In this document: positions 36,159 through 44,992 of the stretch, piece by piece | How positions within the stretch are numbered: position 1 is the stretch's first letter | How the letters are laid out: each line of letters begins with the position of its first letter | Assembly (NCBI RefSeq): GCF_013177695.1 | Contig: NZ_WOEY01000013.1 | Span: 1 to 64,000, forward strand | Length of the DNA: 64,000 nt | Direction of reading: 5' to 3' | Source: Paraburkholderia solitsugae | Lineage (GTDB): Bacteria > Pseudomonadota > Gammaproteobacteria > Burkholderiales > Burkholderiaceae | The notes under the pieces: model-generated | What the model was told of the DNA's origin: nothing | The model's input: only the letters and a program-made list of their open reading frames with translations | Databases searched by the model: none | Made by a program: the position numbers and the translations under genes

Positions 36159-37298
36159 CTAGCGGCGAAGCTTCATAATGCGGTCACCCAGAGAAATCCC
36201 AAGGTCCGACATGCTGATGCCGAGCCGCCTTTGCTGCAACTCCCAGCCGGACAGCGCAGACTGCAGGTGCTCGCCGCCCTTCGAGAGCGCGTGAGCTAGC
36301 GCGACGGCGTTCGCGGCGGCCTTTGCGGTGCTGCCTGCTGTATGCGGACGTGGTACGTACGCAGAATCGCCAAGCAGAATCGTCCGGCCGAAGACCATTT
36401 TTTCAACCCTGAGGTCCTGGATTGCCTGAACGAACGGCTCGGCCGTAGCCCGAACGAGGACCTGCAGCGTAGGCGCGAGCAACCGGCCAGCGGCGGAACG
36501 CAGTTCGGCGATATCGTTGTCTTTTGTCGTTCCCGGCGGCAGTGACGTGCTGCGTTGCGTCCCGTTTCTGTCCAGCATCAATGCCCTGAGACTGTCGCTG
36601 GACATCGGGCGGTACCAGACCCAGTTCCAGCGCCGCCTGCCGCCCTCGGTTGCACCGTCTTCCCCGGGTACGAGATAGACCAGAATCAGATGTGCTTCAC
36701 CTTGCTGGAAAGTAAAGCGATCACGTAGAACATTGGCAACATCGACCGGCAGATCATTTTCTTCGACAAGACCGCGCCACGCGACATAGCCTGCATAGCT
36801 GGGCTGCGAGTCAGGCAGCAGCTGAGCCCGAACCGTAGAGCGCGCACCATCGGCGCCGATCAGAAGATCCGCCTCTTCGACGCGGCCACTTTCAAAATGA
36901 GCCTTGACCGTTTCACCGGTTTGCTCGAGATGAGTGAAACGTTCGCCGGGATGAATGACTTCAACCGGCAACGCACGTCTCATGGCGCTGTAAATAAGGC
37001 TCCATGAAGTTTGCGTCTGAGGCATGTAGAACTGATCGATGATGCGGTCGTTCTGGTCGAGATAGATGCGATCGCCGGAGTCCACGCCTGGATAAGCCGG
37101 CAGTTTCACGCCGCCGAAACGGAAGGCTTCCAGAACGTCGGGTTGCAACACGATCCCTCCACCCCGGCTGTCGAGTTCATTGGGTGACTGCTCGAAGAGC
37201 TTGACGTCCCATCCGACTGCGCGCAGCGCGGTCGCTGTGAAAAGGCCGCTGAGCGAACCGCCGATAACGATTGCAGAGGGTCGATTGACATTCGCCAT
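36159..37298 (-). CDS. FAD-dependent aromatic-ring monooxygenase (second copy of the type)
   Basis: A 379-aa class A flavin monooxygenase related to the one at 9191-10,414. FAD motifs: IGGSLSGLFTATALRAVGW (residues ~9-27), DLLIGADGARSTVRAQLL, and ILLGDSAYVPRPHTAG. The YAGYVAWRGLVEE segment is shared with its paralogue. AGGAACACCTC precedes the ATG at 37298; a longer frame to 37352 lacks a ribosome site. It is divergent from the FrnE-like gene. Substrate unknown, probably a hydroxylated aromatic or heteroaromatic. Confidence 0.85.
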   Translation of the reverse strand: MANVNRPSAIVIGGSLSGLFTATALRAVGWDVKLFEQSPNELDSRGGGIVLQPDVLEAFRFGGVKLPAYPGVDSGDRIYLDQNDRIIDQFYMPQTQTSWSLIYSAMRRALPVEVIHPGERFTHLEQTGETVKAHFESGRVEEADLLIGADGARSTVRAQLLPDSQPSYAGYVAWRGLVEENDLPVDVANVLRDRFTFQQGEAHLILVYLVPGEDGATEGGRRRWNWVWYRPMSSDSLRALMLDRNGTQRSTSLPPGTTKDNDIAELRSAAGRLLAPTLQVLVRATAEPFVQAIQDLRVEKMVFGRTILLGDSAYVPRPHTAGSTAKAAANAVALAHALSKGGEHLQSALSGWELQQRRLGISMSDLGISLGDRIMKLRR

Positions 37299-37651
37299 GA
37301 GGTGTTCCTGATGATTCTGCGTCTGATCTTTCTGTTGAGCCATGGCGTTCACCGCGTTCTCCTGCTATTGCCCGATAGCGGAAGATTAGCCGTTGCGGAA
37401 GCAGCAGAGAATCGAGACGCGACGCAATCCACCTTTGCGAGATCGGCAAAAATAGTGTTTCAGACATATCGTGGTGCGCTGCGTGGGAAAGAGCGGCTTC
37501 GTGCATGAGGTGAGAGACTCCAGCCAGACTTCGCCGTTCGCCGCGTCTTATTGCCGGCCACGCAAAGGTACATTGCTTCGCATTGCCATTCCGATCGGCT
37601 GATAGCCGCGCTATCGTTTGTCATGCAAACAATCTATTTTGGAGATGTTCG
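37299..37651. other. Divergent intergenic region
   Basis: 353 bp between the monooxygenase and the FrnE-like gene, transcribed away from each other. It must hold both promoters. A small dyad, GTTTG-tcatg-CAAAC (37616-37630), lies just upstream of the FrnE-like ribosome site. No other gene was seen. Confidence 0.45.
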
Positions 37652-38302
37652 ATGAACAAGCTGCATATCGAGGTCACATACGATTTCATTTGTCCCTGGT
37701 GCTGGATTGGCGAGGAAAAACTGAAGAAAGCGATTAGCGAAGCGAACGCCGTCGAGCAAACGAAACTCGTGTTCGTTCCTTATGAATTGAATCCTGGTAT
37801 GCCCGTCGAAGGTCTCGACCGTAAAGAATACCGGTCGGCGAAGTTCGGGAGTTGGGCGCGCTCGCAGGCAATGGATGCTCAAGTCACGGCGGCCGGACGG
37901 CAGGTCGGTCTGGAATTCCACTATGCGCTGGCGAAGCGCACGCCGAACACGCTGGCCGCACATCGGCTTGTATGGTTCTTGCAACAAAGGCATGACGTAA
38001 CGGCGCTCGTGGAAGCGATCTTCCATGCGTATTTCTCCGCTGGCCGCGATATTGGAGACGTCGCCGTGTTGACGGAGATCGCGGTAGCTACGGGCTTTGA
38101 GAAAGACCACGTCGAAGCGTTATTCATGTTGGACAGTGGAGTAGACGAAGTACGTGCGCTTGAAGCTCGATCGATCGGACATGGCGTCAGCTCGGTACCG
38201 TCAGTGAAGATTGGCGATGAAATTATCAGCGGCGCACAGTCTGTCGCTCTGTTTCGGGCAACGCTAGAGGGTGCCCTGAAACCCCACGCCACCGCGGCGT
38301 AA
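37652..38302 (+). CDS. DsbA-family oxidoreductase, FrnE-like
   Basis: A 216-aa protein with a thioredoxin fold and a helical insertion. The active site is DFICPWCWIGEEKL (CPWC near residue 15) and the cis-proline loop is GVSSVPS (residue ~180). There is no signal peptide, so it works in the cytoplasm, like FrnE/2-hydroxychromene-2-carboxylate-isomerase relatives implicated in oxidative stress or polyketide work. GGAGATGTTCG fixes the start. It is the first of two plus-strand redox genes next to OYE and monooxygenase genes. Confidence 0.88.
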   Translation: MNKLHIEVTYDFICPWCWIGEEKLKKAISEANAVEQTKLVFVPYELNPGMPVEGLDRKEYRSAKFGSWARSQAMDAQVTAAGRQVGLEFHYALAKRTPNTLAAHRLVWFLQQRHDVTALVEAIFHAYFSAGRDIGDVAVLTEIAVATGFEKDHVEALFMLDSGVDEVRALEARSIGHGVSSVPSVKIGDEIISGAQSVALFRATLEGALKPHATAA

Positions 38303-38498
38303 GCAGGGCCGCAGTGGCTATGGGCTGCTCGCCTCGAAGCTTGGGCGGCAGCCCTACTCGCGCTACACATTCAGAAACGTTAACTCGACTGTGAGATTGC
38401 ATTGGGTCAGCATGCGCAGTTAAGAAACAAGAAACTGCAGCGGTGGCGCTCATAAGAGGCAATCTCGACGGGCGTGGCAGGTTTGTCGTGGAGGTGCG

Positions 38499-39755
38499 AT
38501 GGACGGCGCAAGAGTGGTCAGGGTTCTTGGGGCGGCACACAGCAAGGAAGCGTACGAGATCCGGGACTTCCTCGCCCGAGGCGTGGTCGAGTATGAATGG
38601 TGCGAAATCGCATCAGACGAAGCGTGCGTCCGGGAACTAGGCGTTTCCGGTTTTGGCGACATCAAGTGGCCTGTTGTCGTCTTTCCAGATGACTCCAGGT
38701 TAGACGCGCCGAGTTTAGCGGAGATCGCGGCCAAGCTTGGGTGGGTCTCGCGTCCACGTTATCAGGAGTATGACCTGTCGATATACGGGGCGGGACCCGC
38801 AGGATTATCCGCCGCGGTCTACGCGGCATCGGAGGGCCTGCGGGCTGTCGTTATCGAACGGGCTGCCGTGGGCGGGCAAGCGGGAACGAGTTCGTTCATT
38901 GAAAACTATATGGGTTTCCCGCAGGGCATCGCCGGTGCGGAATTGGCTGAACGCGCCCGTCAGCAGGCAGTGAAGTTTGGCGTCGAACTGCTTATGATGC
39001 GCGAGGGCGTGCACGCCACGTTTGTGAATGGAAAAATTGAAGTCAATCTGGCGGACGGGACGCTGCTAAGGGCACGCGCCAATATTTGCGCGACGGGTAT
39101 CGAGTACCGTAGCCTGGGAATTCCCAATGAGCAAAGGTTGTTGAACGCTGGGTTGTACTACGGCGCGGGCGCGAGCGAAGCGTCAATTTGCACTGGAAAA
39201 AAGATTTTCATCGTAGGCGGCGGAAATTCCGCAGGGCAGGCCGCGATGAATTTCGCGCGAACCGCGGAGAGTGTCACATTGATCGTTCGCGGCGAGTCCC
39301 TTGCCGCAACGCTCTCGCATTACCTGTTGGATCGCATTGCCCACACGAGCAACGTCCGGGTTGTCTTTGAGTCGTCTGTCTCAGCAATCTATGGCGATAC
39401 TCAGCTTGAAGCGCTGCAGATCACGGACAAAGCGGGTGGAACTCAGGTCGTTTCGGCAGACCGCCTATTCGTCTGTATTGGCGGCGCACCGAACACAGAG
39501 TGGGCAAAAGACACCACGATCGTCCGGGACAGGAATGGGTACCTTGTGACAGGCGCCGATCTGAGCGACTTTCCCCAGTTCGAGACTTGCTGGCCGCTCG
39601 AGCGGCGCCCTTACTTTCTGGAAACGAGCGTCCCTGGTTCCTTCGCAGCCGGTGATGTCCGCTACGGGTCGGTCAAGCGGGTTGCGTCAGCGGTTGGGGA
39701 AGGGGCCATGGCAGTCACGTTTGTTCACCGGTATCTGGCGGAATCGATGACTTGA
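38499..39755 (+). CDS. Thioredoxin reductase-like flavoprotein without the CxxC redox pair
   Basis: A 418-aa protein: residues 1-85 form a glutaredoxin/thioredoxin-like domain with no CxxC, and ~90-415 a TrxR-like FAD/NAD(P) oxidoreductase (SIYGAGPAGLSAAVYAAS for FAD; FIVGGGNSAGQAAMNFAR for the pyridine nucleotide). Where thioredoxin reductase has its CATC, this protein reads LYYGAGASEASICTGKK, so it cannot do classical thiol transfer from that site. It belongs to a known group of non-thiol TrxR-like proteins, role unclear. GGAGGTGCG precedes the ATG. It may work with the FrnE-like protein 196 bp upstream. Confidence 0.82.
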   Translation: MDGARVVRVLGAAHSKEAYEIRDFLARGVVEYEWCEIASDEACVRELGVSGFGDIKWPVVVFPDDSRLDAPSLAEIAAKLGWVSRPRYQEYDLSIYGAGPAGLSAAVYAASEGLRAVVIERAAVGGQAGTSSFIENYMGFPQGIAGAELAERARQQAVKFGVELLMMREGVHATFVNGKIEVNLADGTLLRARANICATGIEYRSLGIPNEQRLLNAGLYYGAGASEASICTGKKIFIVGGGNSAGQAAMNFARTAESVTLIVRGESLAATLSHYLLDRIAHTSNVRVVFESSVSAIYGDTQLEALQITDKAGGTQVVSADRLFVCIGGAPNTEWAKDTTIVRDRNGYLVTGADLSDFPQFETCWPLERRPYFLETSVPGSFAAGDVRYGSVKRVASAVGEGAMAVTFVHRYLAESMT

Positions 39756-40113
39756 ATTATCGGTGCTCGCATCCGCCGTGGGGAAGGTAGATCAATGTCG
39801 CCATAACAGTCACCTTCGATTTTATGTGCCCCCGATAAACCTTCCCGATAGCGTTGATTTCACCGAAGCCCAAAAAATACCTGCCAAGGTAGTCAGCGCG
39901 CAAACAGGCATCTGTTGGGCTTGCCGGCTAGTGCTGTAGTGGAGCAGCCAGCCGGTCGTTCACTCGTGTAAGCTATAGTGCCGAACACACTTCGTGTCAG
40001 TGTGAGTTCGTGTCAATCGCGCATGGGCAACCAATACGTGTCGCAACGTGCGAGCAATCGGTTAGTGTCGTTTGCTACATTTTCAGCGGTTCGGGACAAG
40101 TTCAATCACCGTA
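39756..40113. other. Region upstream of selC, no gene seen
   Basis: 358 bp with no coding character on either strand. A TATAGT hexamer at 39974-39979 could be a -10 box for the tRNA, but no matching -35 was found at the right distance and it lies well upstream. Confidence 0.4.
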
Positions 40114-40209
40114 GGAAGGCATTCGTATCCGGTGGTGCGGCTGGGCTTCAAACCCAGTTGAGGGCGTCAGACGCGCTCAGGTCGGTTCGACTCCGGCTGC
40201 CTTCCGCCA
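40114..40209 (+). tRNA. selC: tRNA-Sec (selenocysteine), anticodon TCA, with encoded CCA
   Basis: The sequence folds as a selenocysteine tRNA: 8-bp acceptor stem (GGAAGGCA with TGCCTTCC), discriminator G and an encoded CCA at 40207-40209, long variable arm (GAGGGCGTC / GACGCGCTC), T-arm with TTCGACT, and anticodon stem CTGGG/CCCAG around a loop holding TCA at 40148-40150. The extended acceptor, the UGA-reading anticodon and strong similarity to E. coli selC leave little doubt. It lets the cell insert selenocysteine at UGA, so selA, selB and selD should lie elsewhere; none are in this window. tRNA genes, including selC, are common insertion targets for genomic islands. Confidence 0.95.
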
Positions 40210-40224
40210 GCCGGGGCTTCCTGG

Positions 40225-40467
40225 TTGATCCCATCCTTCGCGGGCCCTGATGGTCGACGCGTGCCTGGCAAGGTCACACTGTCGCGCGGTGAAACACGGT
40301 GGTCCCTGGTGCCAGGCACGCCGTGGCTCTCTGGTGCCTATGCAGTCGTGGTCAATGCCGAATTGGAGGATTCGTCAGGGAACCGCGTAGGACAATCATT
40401 CGAGCATTCCGCGACTTCCGCAGCAGAGTTGCCACACGACACTTCGCTTCCCTTTCGTATTCGATAA
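40225..40467 (+). pseudogene. 3' remnant of an Ig-like (SbsA-type) domain protein
   Basis: An 80-residue frame starting 15 bp after selC reads like the end of a bacterial Ig-like domain protein: DGRRVPGKVTLSRGETRWSLVPGTPWLSGAY, then LEDSSGNRVGQSFEH and a terminal LPFRIR. There is no ribosome site or signal peptide, and the rest of such a protein is missing, so it is most likely a truncated leftover. A cut at this point, next to a tRNA 3' end, fits island insertion or excision. Confidence 0.5.
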
Positions 40468-40644
40468 GCGACACCTGCTATGCGTCTCGCTCTATCGCAA
40501 ACAACTCGCCGCACACTTCGCCCTCCTGGCAACGCTTCACGGAGATCACCCAAGATCCGTCCGCTTTCTGAGCGAATGCACGTCCTCCTCCAAATGCGTC
40601 GCGAACTCTTTAACGGGGACAGCGCCTTTTGGAAAGGGTCGCAA

Positions 40645-41598
40645 TCACCGGCTGCGATGGCTAGGTGACTTCCAGCCCATCAGCGTCTCGGCGCTCCATT
40701 CCGCCGAGGTGAGTTTGGAGATGAAGAAGTCGGCCAACGCGCTAACCTTTGCTGGCCGTGCGCGGGCCGTGGGTGTGACGAAATACAGACCGCCTTCGGG
40801 CAAGCGCCAATCGGTCAAAATCGGTTCAAGTTGTTTGTCCGGGAAATACTGCGTCGCAACGAACTCGGGAAGCTCAGTTATGGCAAGTCCCGCGAGGAGT
40901 GTGGGCAGTAACGCTTCTACGTTTGTTGCCCGCAATGCCCCGGTCGGTGTGATCGTGCATTCCTCACCATTTTTGTGAGTAAAGCGCCAAACGTCCCGCT
41001 TGCTCCTGTTGGCGTAGGTCAGGCACTGGTGCGCGCCAAGATCATGCGGGTGCTGCGGACGACCATAGCGAGACAGGTAGGTTGGAGATGCCACGACAAA
41101 CCGGCGCACGGGTGCAATGAGACGTGCAGCGAGTGACGAATCTTCCAGGATGGCGATACGGAGGGCTGCGTCAAAGCCATCACCGATCAGATCAGCATGG
41201 ACATCCGTGAGATGAAGTTCCACGGAAATATCCGGATAGGTCCGGAAGAACTCCGGCAGCAGTGGGGCAACCCAGCGCGCGCCGAAGGACAGTGGCGCAG
41301 CGAGCTTGACCAGACCACGCGGTCGGCTTGACGTCTCACGGGCGATATCCTCAGCTTCTTCGGCGTCGGCGTAGATTTTCGACGCGCGTTCGGCGAGCAG
41401 ATGGCCATAGTCCGTGAGGGCGAGCCGTCGGGAGGTGCGGTTAAAAAGCCGCCCCCCCAGTCGCTCCTCGAGGCGGGTGACGGCCCGGGAAACTGTGGCA
41501 ACGGATACGCCCATTGTCGCCGCCGCAGCAGCGAACGAACCTTCTTCGGCGACCTTCGCGAACATCGCGAATCCTTCAAAGTCAGGTAACTTTGACAT
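40645..41598 (-). CDS. LysR-family transcriptional regulator
   Basis: A 317-aa LysR regulator: HTH (AMFAKVAEEGSFAAAAATMG) and effector domain from GLVKLAAPLSFGARWVAP, with the DAALRIA motif of the CrgA-like subgroup. AGGATTGTCG before the ATG at 41598 fixes the start; an upstream in-frame TTG at 41625 is less likely. It is divergent from the SDR gene (99 bp between starts), so it very probably controls the SDR-GST-NTF2-WrbA cluster. The palindrome TTTCGAAA (41635-41642) lies in the shared promoter region. Confidence 0.9.
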   Translation of the reverse strand: MSKLPDFEGFAMFAKVAEEGSFAAAAATMGVSVATVSRAVTRLEERLGGRLFNRTSRRLALTDYGHLLAERASKIYADAEEAEDIARETSSRPRGLVKLAAPLSFGARWVAPLLPEFFRTYPDISVELHLTDVHADLIGDGFDAALRIAILEDSSLAARLIAPVRRFVVASPTYLSRYGRPQHPHDLGAHQCLTYANRSKRDVWRFTHKNGEECTITPTGALRATNVEALLPTLLAGLAITELPEFVATQYFPDKQLEPILTDWRLPEGGLYFVTPTARARPAKVSALADFFISKLTSAEWSAETLMGWKSPSHRSR

Positions 41599-41697
41599 CG
41601 ACAATCCTGCAACGATGGTTTTCAATCATTTCTATTTCGAAAAGTAGCATGCTGCCATACATTTGTCTCATCGCACAGCTGTGCATGGAGATAGATC

Positions 41698-42453
41698 ATG
41701 GTACGCAAACTGGAAGGAAAGATAGCGGTCGTCACCGGCGGGACAACTGGTATCGGCCTTGCCACCGCCAGGCGTTTTGTGGCCGAGGGTGCGCGGGTCT
41801 TTGTGACCGGTCGTCGTTCGGCCGAACTCGATGCCGCCGTTGCAGCGATCGGGCCGAGGGCGACCGGCGTGCAGGCGGACTCCGCCAATCTTAACGACCT
41901 CAACCGGCTCTACGAGCGCGTAAAGACTGAGGCAGGCCGCATCGATGTGCTGTTCGTCAATGCTGGCGGTGGCTCTATGTTGCCCCTGGGGGCAATCACC
42001 GAAGAGCAGTATGACGACACGTTCGGTCGCAACGTGAAGGGCGTGCTCTTTACGGTGCAGAAGGCGTTGCCGCTTCTCGTCGACGGCGCCTCGGTGATAC
42101 TCACGGCGTCCAACGTCAGCATCAAGGGCACACCCGCGTTCAGTGTCTACAGCGCATCCAAGGCCGCGGTGCGTAACCTCGCCAGGAGCTGGACGCTAGA
42201 CCTGAAGTCTCGCGGCATCCGCGTGAACGTCATCAGCCCGGGCCCGATCAAGACACCAGGCCTGGTCGATCTGGCCGGCCCCGATAGCGCGCAGCAGCAG
42301 AGCATGCTCGACTACATGGCCTCGACCATCCCGCTCGGGCGCGTGGGCGATCCCGACGAAGTCGCGGGCGCCGCTGTCTTTCTCGCTTCCTCCGATTCGA
42401 GCTTCATCGCCGGTACGGAAATCTTCGTCGACGGTGGACAAGCTCAGATTTGA
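41698..42453 (+). CDS. Short-chain dehydrogenase/reductase
   Basis: A 251-aa classical SDR. Cofactor motif TGGTTGIGLATAR (residues ~13-25), NAG at VNAGGG, catalytic Ser in ILTASNVS, and YSASKAAV holding Tyr and Lys. The Arg after the glycine motif (FVTGRRSAEL) suggests NADP(H). GGAGATAGATC precedes the ATG. It opens a plus-strand cluster of stress-related redox genes divergent from a LysR gene. Substrate unknown. Confidence 0.9.
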   Translation: MVRKLEGKIAVVTGGTTGIGLATARRFVAEGARVFVTGRRSAELDAAVAAIGPRATGVQADSANLNDLNRLYERVKTEAGRIDVLFVNAGGGSMLPLGAITEEQYDDTFGRNVKGVLFTVQKALPLLVDGASVILTASNVSIKGTPAFSVYSASKAAVRNLARSWTLDLKSRGIRVNVISPGPIKTPGLVDLAGPDSAQQQSMLDYMASTIPLGRVGDPDEVAGAAVFLASSDSSFIAGTEIFVDGGQAQI

Positions 42454-42555
42454 CGAGAGGTCCCGGAGCGGCCGTGCGATTCGATGCCGGCTACTCAATT
42501 CCAACAGCGCTCCAAGCGCCGCCATAGGCGATCAAACCGCACAAAGGAAATGCTC

Positions 42556-43194
42556 ATGAGCACAATGTTCGAAGTTCACGCGTTCGCCACGCCCAACAGT
42601 GTCAAAGTCCCCATCGCACTGGAAGAGATGGGGCTCGACTATCGGCTCGTGCCCGTCAACCTGCGTCAGGGCGCGCAGAAGACCGCCGCCTTCAAGGCAA
42701 TGAATCCCAATGGGAAAGTACCGGTTCTCATCGATCGTTCTGTTCCCGACGAAGGCGATCTGGTACTCGGCGAGTCCGCCGCGATTCTGGTCCACCTTGC
42801 CGAGAAGACTGGACAACTTCTTCCCAAGGACGGCCCTCGGCGCGGTAAGGTCTTTGAACAACTTTTCTTTCACGCTTCCGGCCTCAGCCCAGCGTTCCTG
42901 CAGGCGTTCCTGGTCGCGATCCAGTCGTCGCCTCAACCCGAGGCAAAAGCGCGTGCGCTCGCGGAGGTTGATCGGACGCTGGGCGTTCTCAACGAGGAAC
43001 TCGAGCGTCATCCGTACGCTGCGGGTGACGAGTACAGCATTGCTGACATCGCCCATTTTGGGTGGGTGTGGCGTCATCAGGCCATCGGCGCGACCCTCGA
43101 CAAGTTTCCGTTCGTGGCTAGTTGGTATGAAGAAATCGCGACACGACCGGCTGTCGTCACCGCCATCGAAAGAACCATGTCACTCGCTAAGTAG
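42556..43194 (+). CDS. Glutathione S-transferase family protein
   Basis: A 212-aa GST: N-terminal thioredoxin-like domain (residues ~4-85, with GKVPVLID and the SAAILVHLAE glutathione-binding motif) and an all-helical C-terminal domain (~95-205, YSIADIAHFGW). It resembles the bacterial YfcG/Ure2-like branch by these motifs. I chose ATG 42556, seven bases after AAGGA; the ATG two codons before is too close to that site. It is the second gene of the LysR-controlled cluster. Confidence 0.88.
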   Translation: MSTMFEVHAFATPNSVKVPIALEEMGLDYRLVPVNLRQGAQKTAAFKAMNPNGKVPVLIDRSVPDEGDLVLGESAAILVHLAEKTGQLLPKDGPRRGKVFEQLFFHASGLSPAFLQAFLVAIQSSPQPEAKARALAEVDRTLGVLNEELERHPYAAGDEYSIADIAHFGWVWRHQAIGATLDKFPFVASWYEEIATRPAVVTAIERTMSLAK

Positions 43195-43274
43195 TACGAC
43201 GCAACATCCAATTTTTAGCCATTCACGCAACCCGACCTGGCTAGGTTCGTAGTCAATCAGTAAGGAGAATTGTT

Positions 43275-43640
43275 ATGAACGACCGTATCAACGAGCTGCT
43301 CTATCGCAACCTTCAGGAAGTCTTCGGCGAGGGCGACGCTAAACGTCGTCGCGCGGCCATCGAGGAACTCTATACCGAGGACTGCGTGCTCTACGCGCCT
43401 CCGGGTGTATTCGTCGGGCACGATGCTCTTGACACATTCGCAGGGGAGCTTCGCGCGACGCACCCGCATTTCGCCTACACGCCGCACGGTGAGGCTCAGG
43501 CCCTGCACAACGCCGGCCGTTTGGCGTGGGGATCTGGTCCGCGGGGTGAGGCCCCCGAATATACGGGCGTGGATGTGATCATCGTTCGCGATGAGAAGAT
43601 CGCCGCGCTCTATGTATTCCTTGATTCCATGCCGTCGTAG
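43275..43640 (+). CDS. NTF2/SnoaL-like protein
   Basis: A 121-aa single-domain protein with the cone-shaped NTF2-like pattern: long N-terminal helix (INELLYRNLQEVFGEGDAKRRRAA), then LYTEDCVLYAPPGVFVGHDAL and strand pairs to the end. Such proteins include ketosteroid isomerases and polyketide cyclases, and many of unknown role. AAGGAGAATTGTT precedes the ATG. It lies between the GST and WrbA genes. Confidence 0.8.
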   Translation: MNDRINELLYRNLQEVFGEGDAKRRRAAIEELYTEDCVLYAPPGVFVGHDALDTFAGELRATHPHFAYTPHGEAQALHNAGRLAWGSGPRGEAPEYTGVDVIIVRDEKIAALYVFLDSMPS

Positions 43641-43726
43641 CTGCGAGATGATCTCCTGGGTTGTCCATTGCGCAGGCAACGTTCACCAAAGCGGTATCGC
43701 CGCGTAAATATAAATAGGAATTCGAA

Positions 43727-44326
43727 ATGTCTAAAGTTCTAGTTCTGTATTACTCATCGTATGGCCACGTCGAAGCATTGGCGGACGCCGTGGCCGAAGG
43801 TGCGCGTTCGACGGGTGCCACAGTCGATGTCAAGCGGGTCCCGGAAACGGCGCCGGAGGAGGTGGCCAAGGCCGCCTACTTTAAGCTCGACCAGCAAGCG
43901 ACGGTTGCCACCGTCGCCGAGCTCGCCAACTACGATGCTATTGTCGTCGGCACGCCGACCCGGTTCGGGCGCATCTCGTCGCAGATGGCGGCATTCCTGG
44001 ATCAAGCTGGCGGCTTGTGGATGAGCGGCGCGCTGAACGGCAAGGTAGGCGGTGCCTTTGCCTCGAGCGCCAGCCAGCACGGCGGGCAGGAAACGACCTT
44101 GTTTTCGATTATCACCAACCTGCTGCACTTCGGCATGACCATCGTCGGCCTGCCGTACAGCCACCAGGGGCAGATGACGCTGGACGAGATCGTCGGCGGT
44201 GCGCCCTATGGCGCCACGACCATCGCCGGTGGACAAGGTCAGCGCCAGCCGAGCGCGATCGAACTCGCCGGCGCTCGCCACCAGGGCGAACTGATCGCCC
44301 AGACGGCAAACAAGCTGTTCGGCTGA
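43727..44326 (+). CDS. wrbA: NAD(P)H:quinone oxidoreductase, WrbA type
   Basis: A 199-aa flavodoxin-like enzyme reducing quinones by two electrons with FMN. The FMN phosphate loop is [15 protein letters not shown] (residues ~4-18); [19 protein letters not shown] and [15 protein letters not shown] are WrbA hallmarks. It protects against quinone redox cycling. It fits the electrophile/quinone stress theme of the LysR-SDR-GST cluster in which it sits. Confidence 0.92.
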   Translation: MSKVLVLYYSSYGHVEALADAVAEGARSTGATVDVKRVPETAPEEVAKAAYFKLDQQATVATVAELANYDAIVVGTPTRFGRISSQMAAFLDQAGGLWMSGALNGKVGGAFASSASQHGGQETTLFSIITNLLHFGMTIVGLPYSHQGQMTLDEIVGGAPYGATTIAGGQGQRQPSAIELAGARHQGELIAQTANKLFG

Positions 44327-44423
44327 CCGTCGGTCACCAATCGCGCCGTTGCGCGAACGGTGGGGCCAGGCGGATTCCCGCGTGGCCCCATCGATCCCGA
44401 CTTCTCGCCAACTTGAGGAACGC

Positions 44424-44984
44424 ATGGCTTCGAATTCTCCGCCAGCAGCGCCCGCCGGCTATACGCGGACCGCGGTCGCGCTGCACTGGCTGATTGCGCT
44501 GCTAATCGTCTGTGGTTTCGCGCTCGGCTGGGTGACGACCGACATCCCGGGTTTTACGCCGACGAAGCTCAAGTACTTCTCGTGGCACAAATGGATCGGA
44601 GTGACCGCGTTCGTGCTCGCGATTGCGCGTGTGCTGTCGCGCGCGACTCACATGCCACCGCCGCTGCCGGCGGGCATGCCGCCGCTGCAGCGGATCGGTG
44701 CGCATGTCGTGCACATGCTGTTGTACGTACTGATGCTCGCGATTCCCGTGACCGGCTACTTGTATAGCTCGGCGTCGAACATTCCGGTCGTGTACCTCGG
44801 CATCGTACCGCTGCCGCGCCTGATCGATCCTGATCCGCTGCTGAAGGAAACGTTGAAGACGCTGCACATCTCATTGAATTACGTCTTGCTGACGCTCGTT
44901 GGGCTGCACGTGTTTGCGGTGGTCAAGCATCAGCTGATGGACCGTGACGGCCTGCTGTCGCGGATGCTTCCCTTTGCCAAATGA
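44424..44984 (+). CDS. Cytochrome b561 family membrane protein
   Basis: A 186-aa four-helix di-haem protein. Haem-ligand candidates are His in [29 protein letters not shown] and [22 protein letters not shown] precedes the ATG at 44424. Its TGA overlaps an ATG of the YceI frame. Cytochrome b561 next to YceI is a common pair; it probably passes electrons to or from quinol at the inner membrane. Confidence 0.9.
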   Translation: MASNSPPAAPAGYTRTAVALHWLIALLIVCGFALGWVTTDIPGFTPTKLKYFSWHKWIGVTAFVLAIARVLSRATHMPPPLPAGMPPLQRIGAHVVHMLLYVLMLAIPVTGYLYSSASNIPVVYLGIVPLPRLIDPDPLLKETLKTLHISLNYVLLTLVGLHVFAVVKHQLMDRDGLLSRMLPFAK

Positions 44985-44992
44985 AGGATCCC

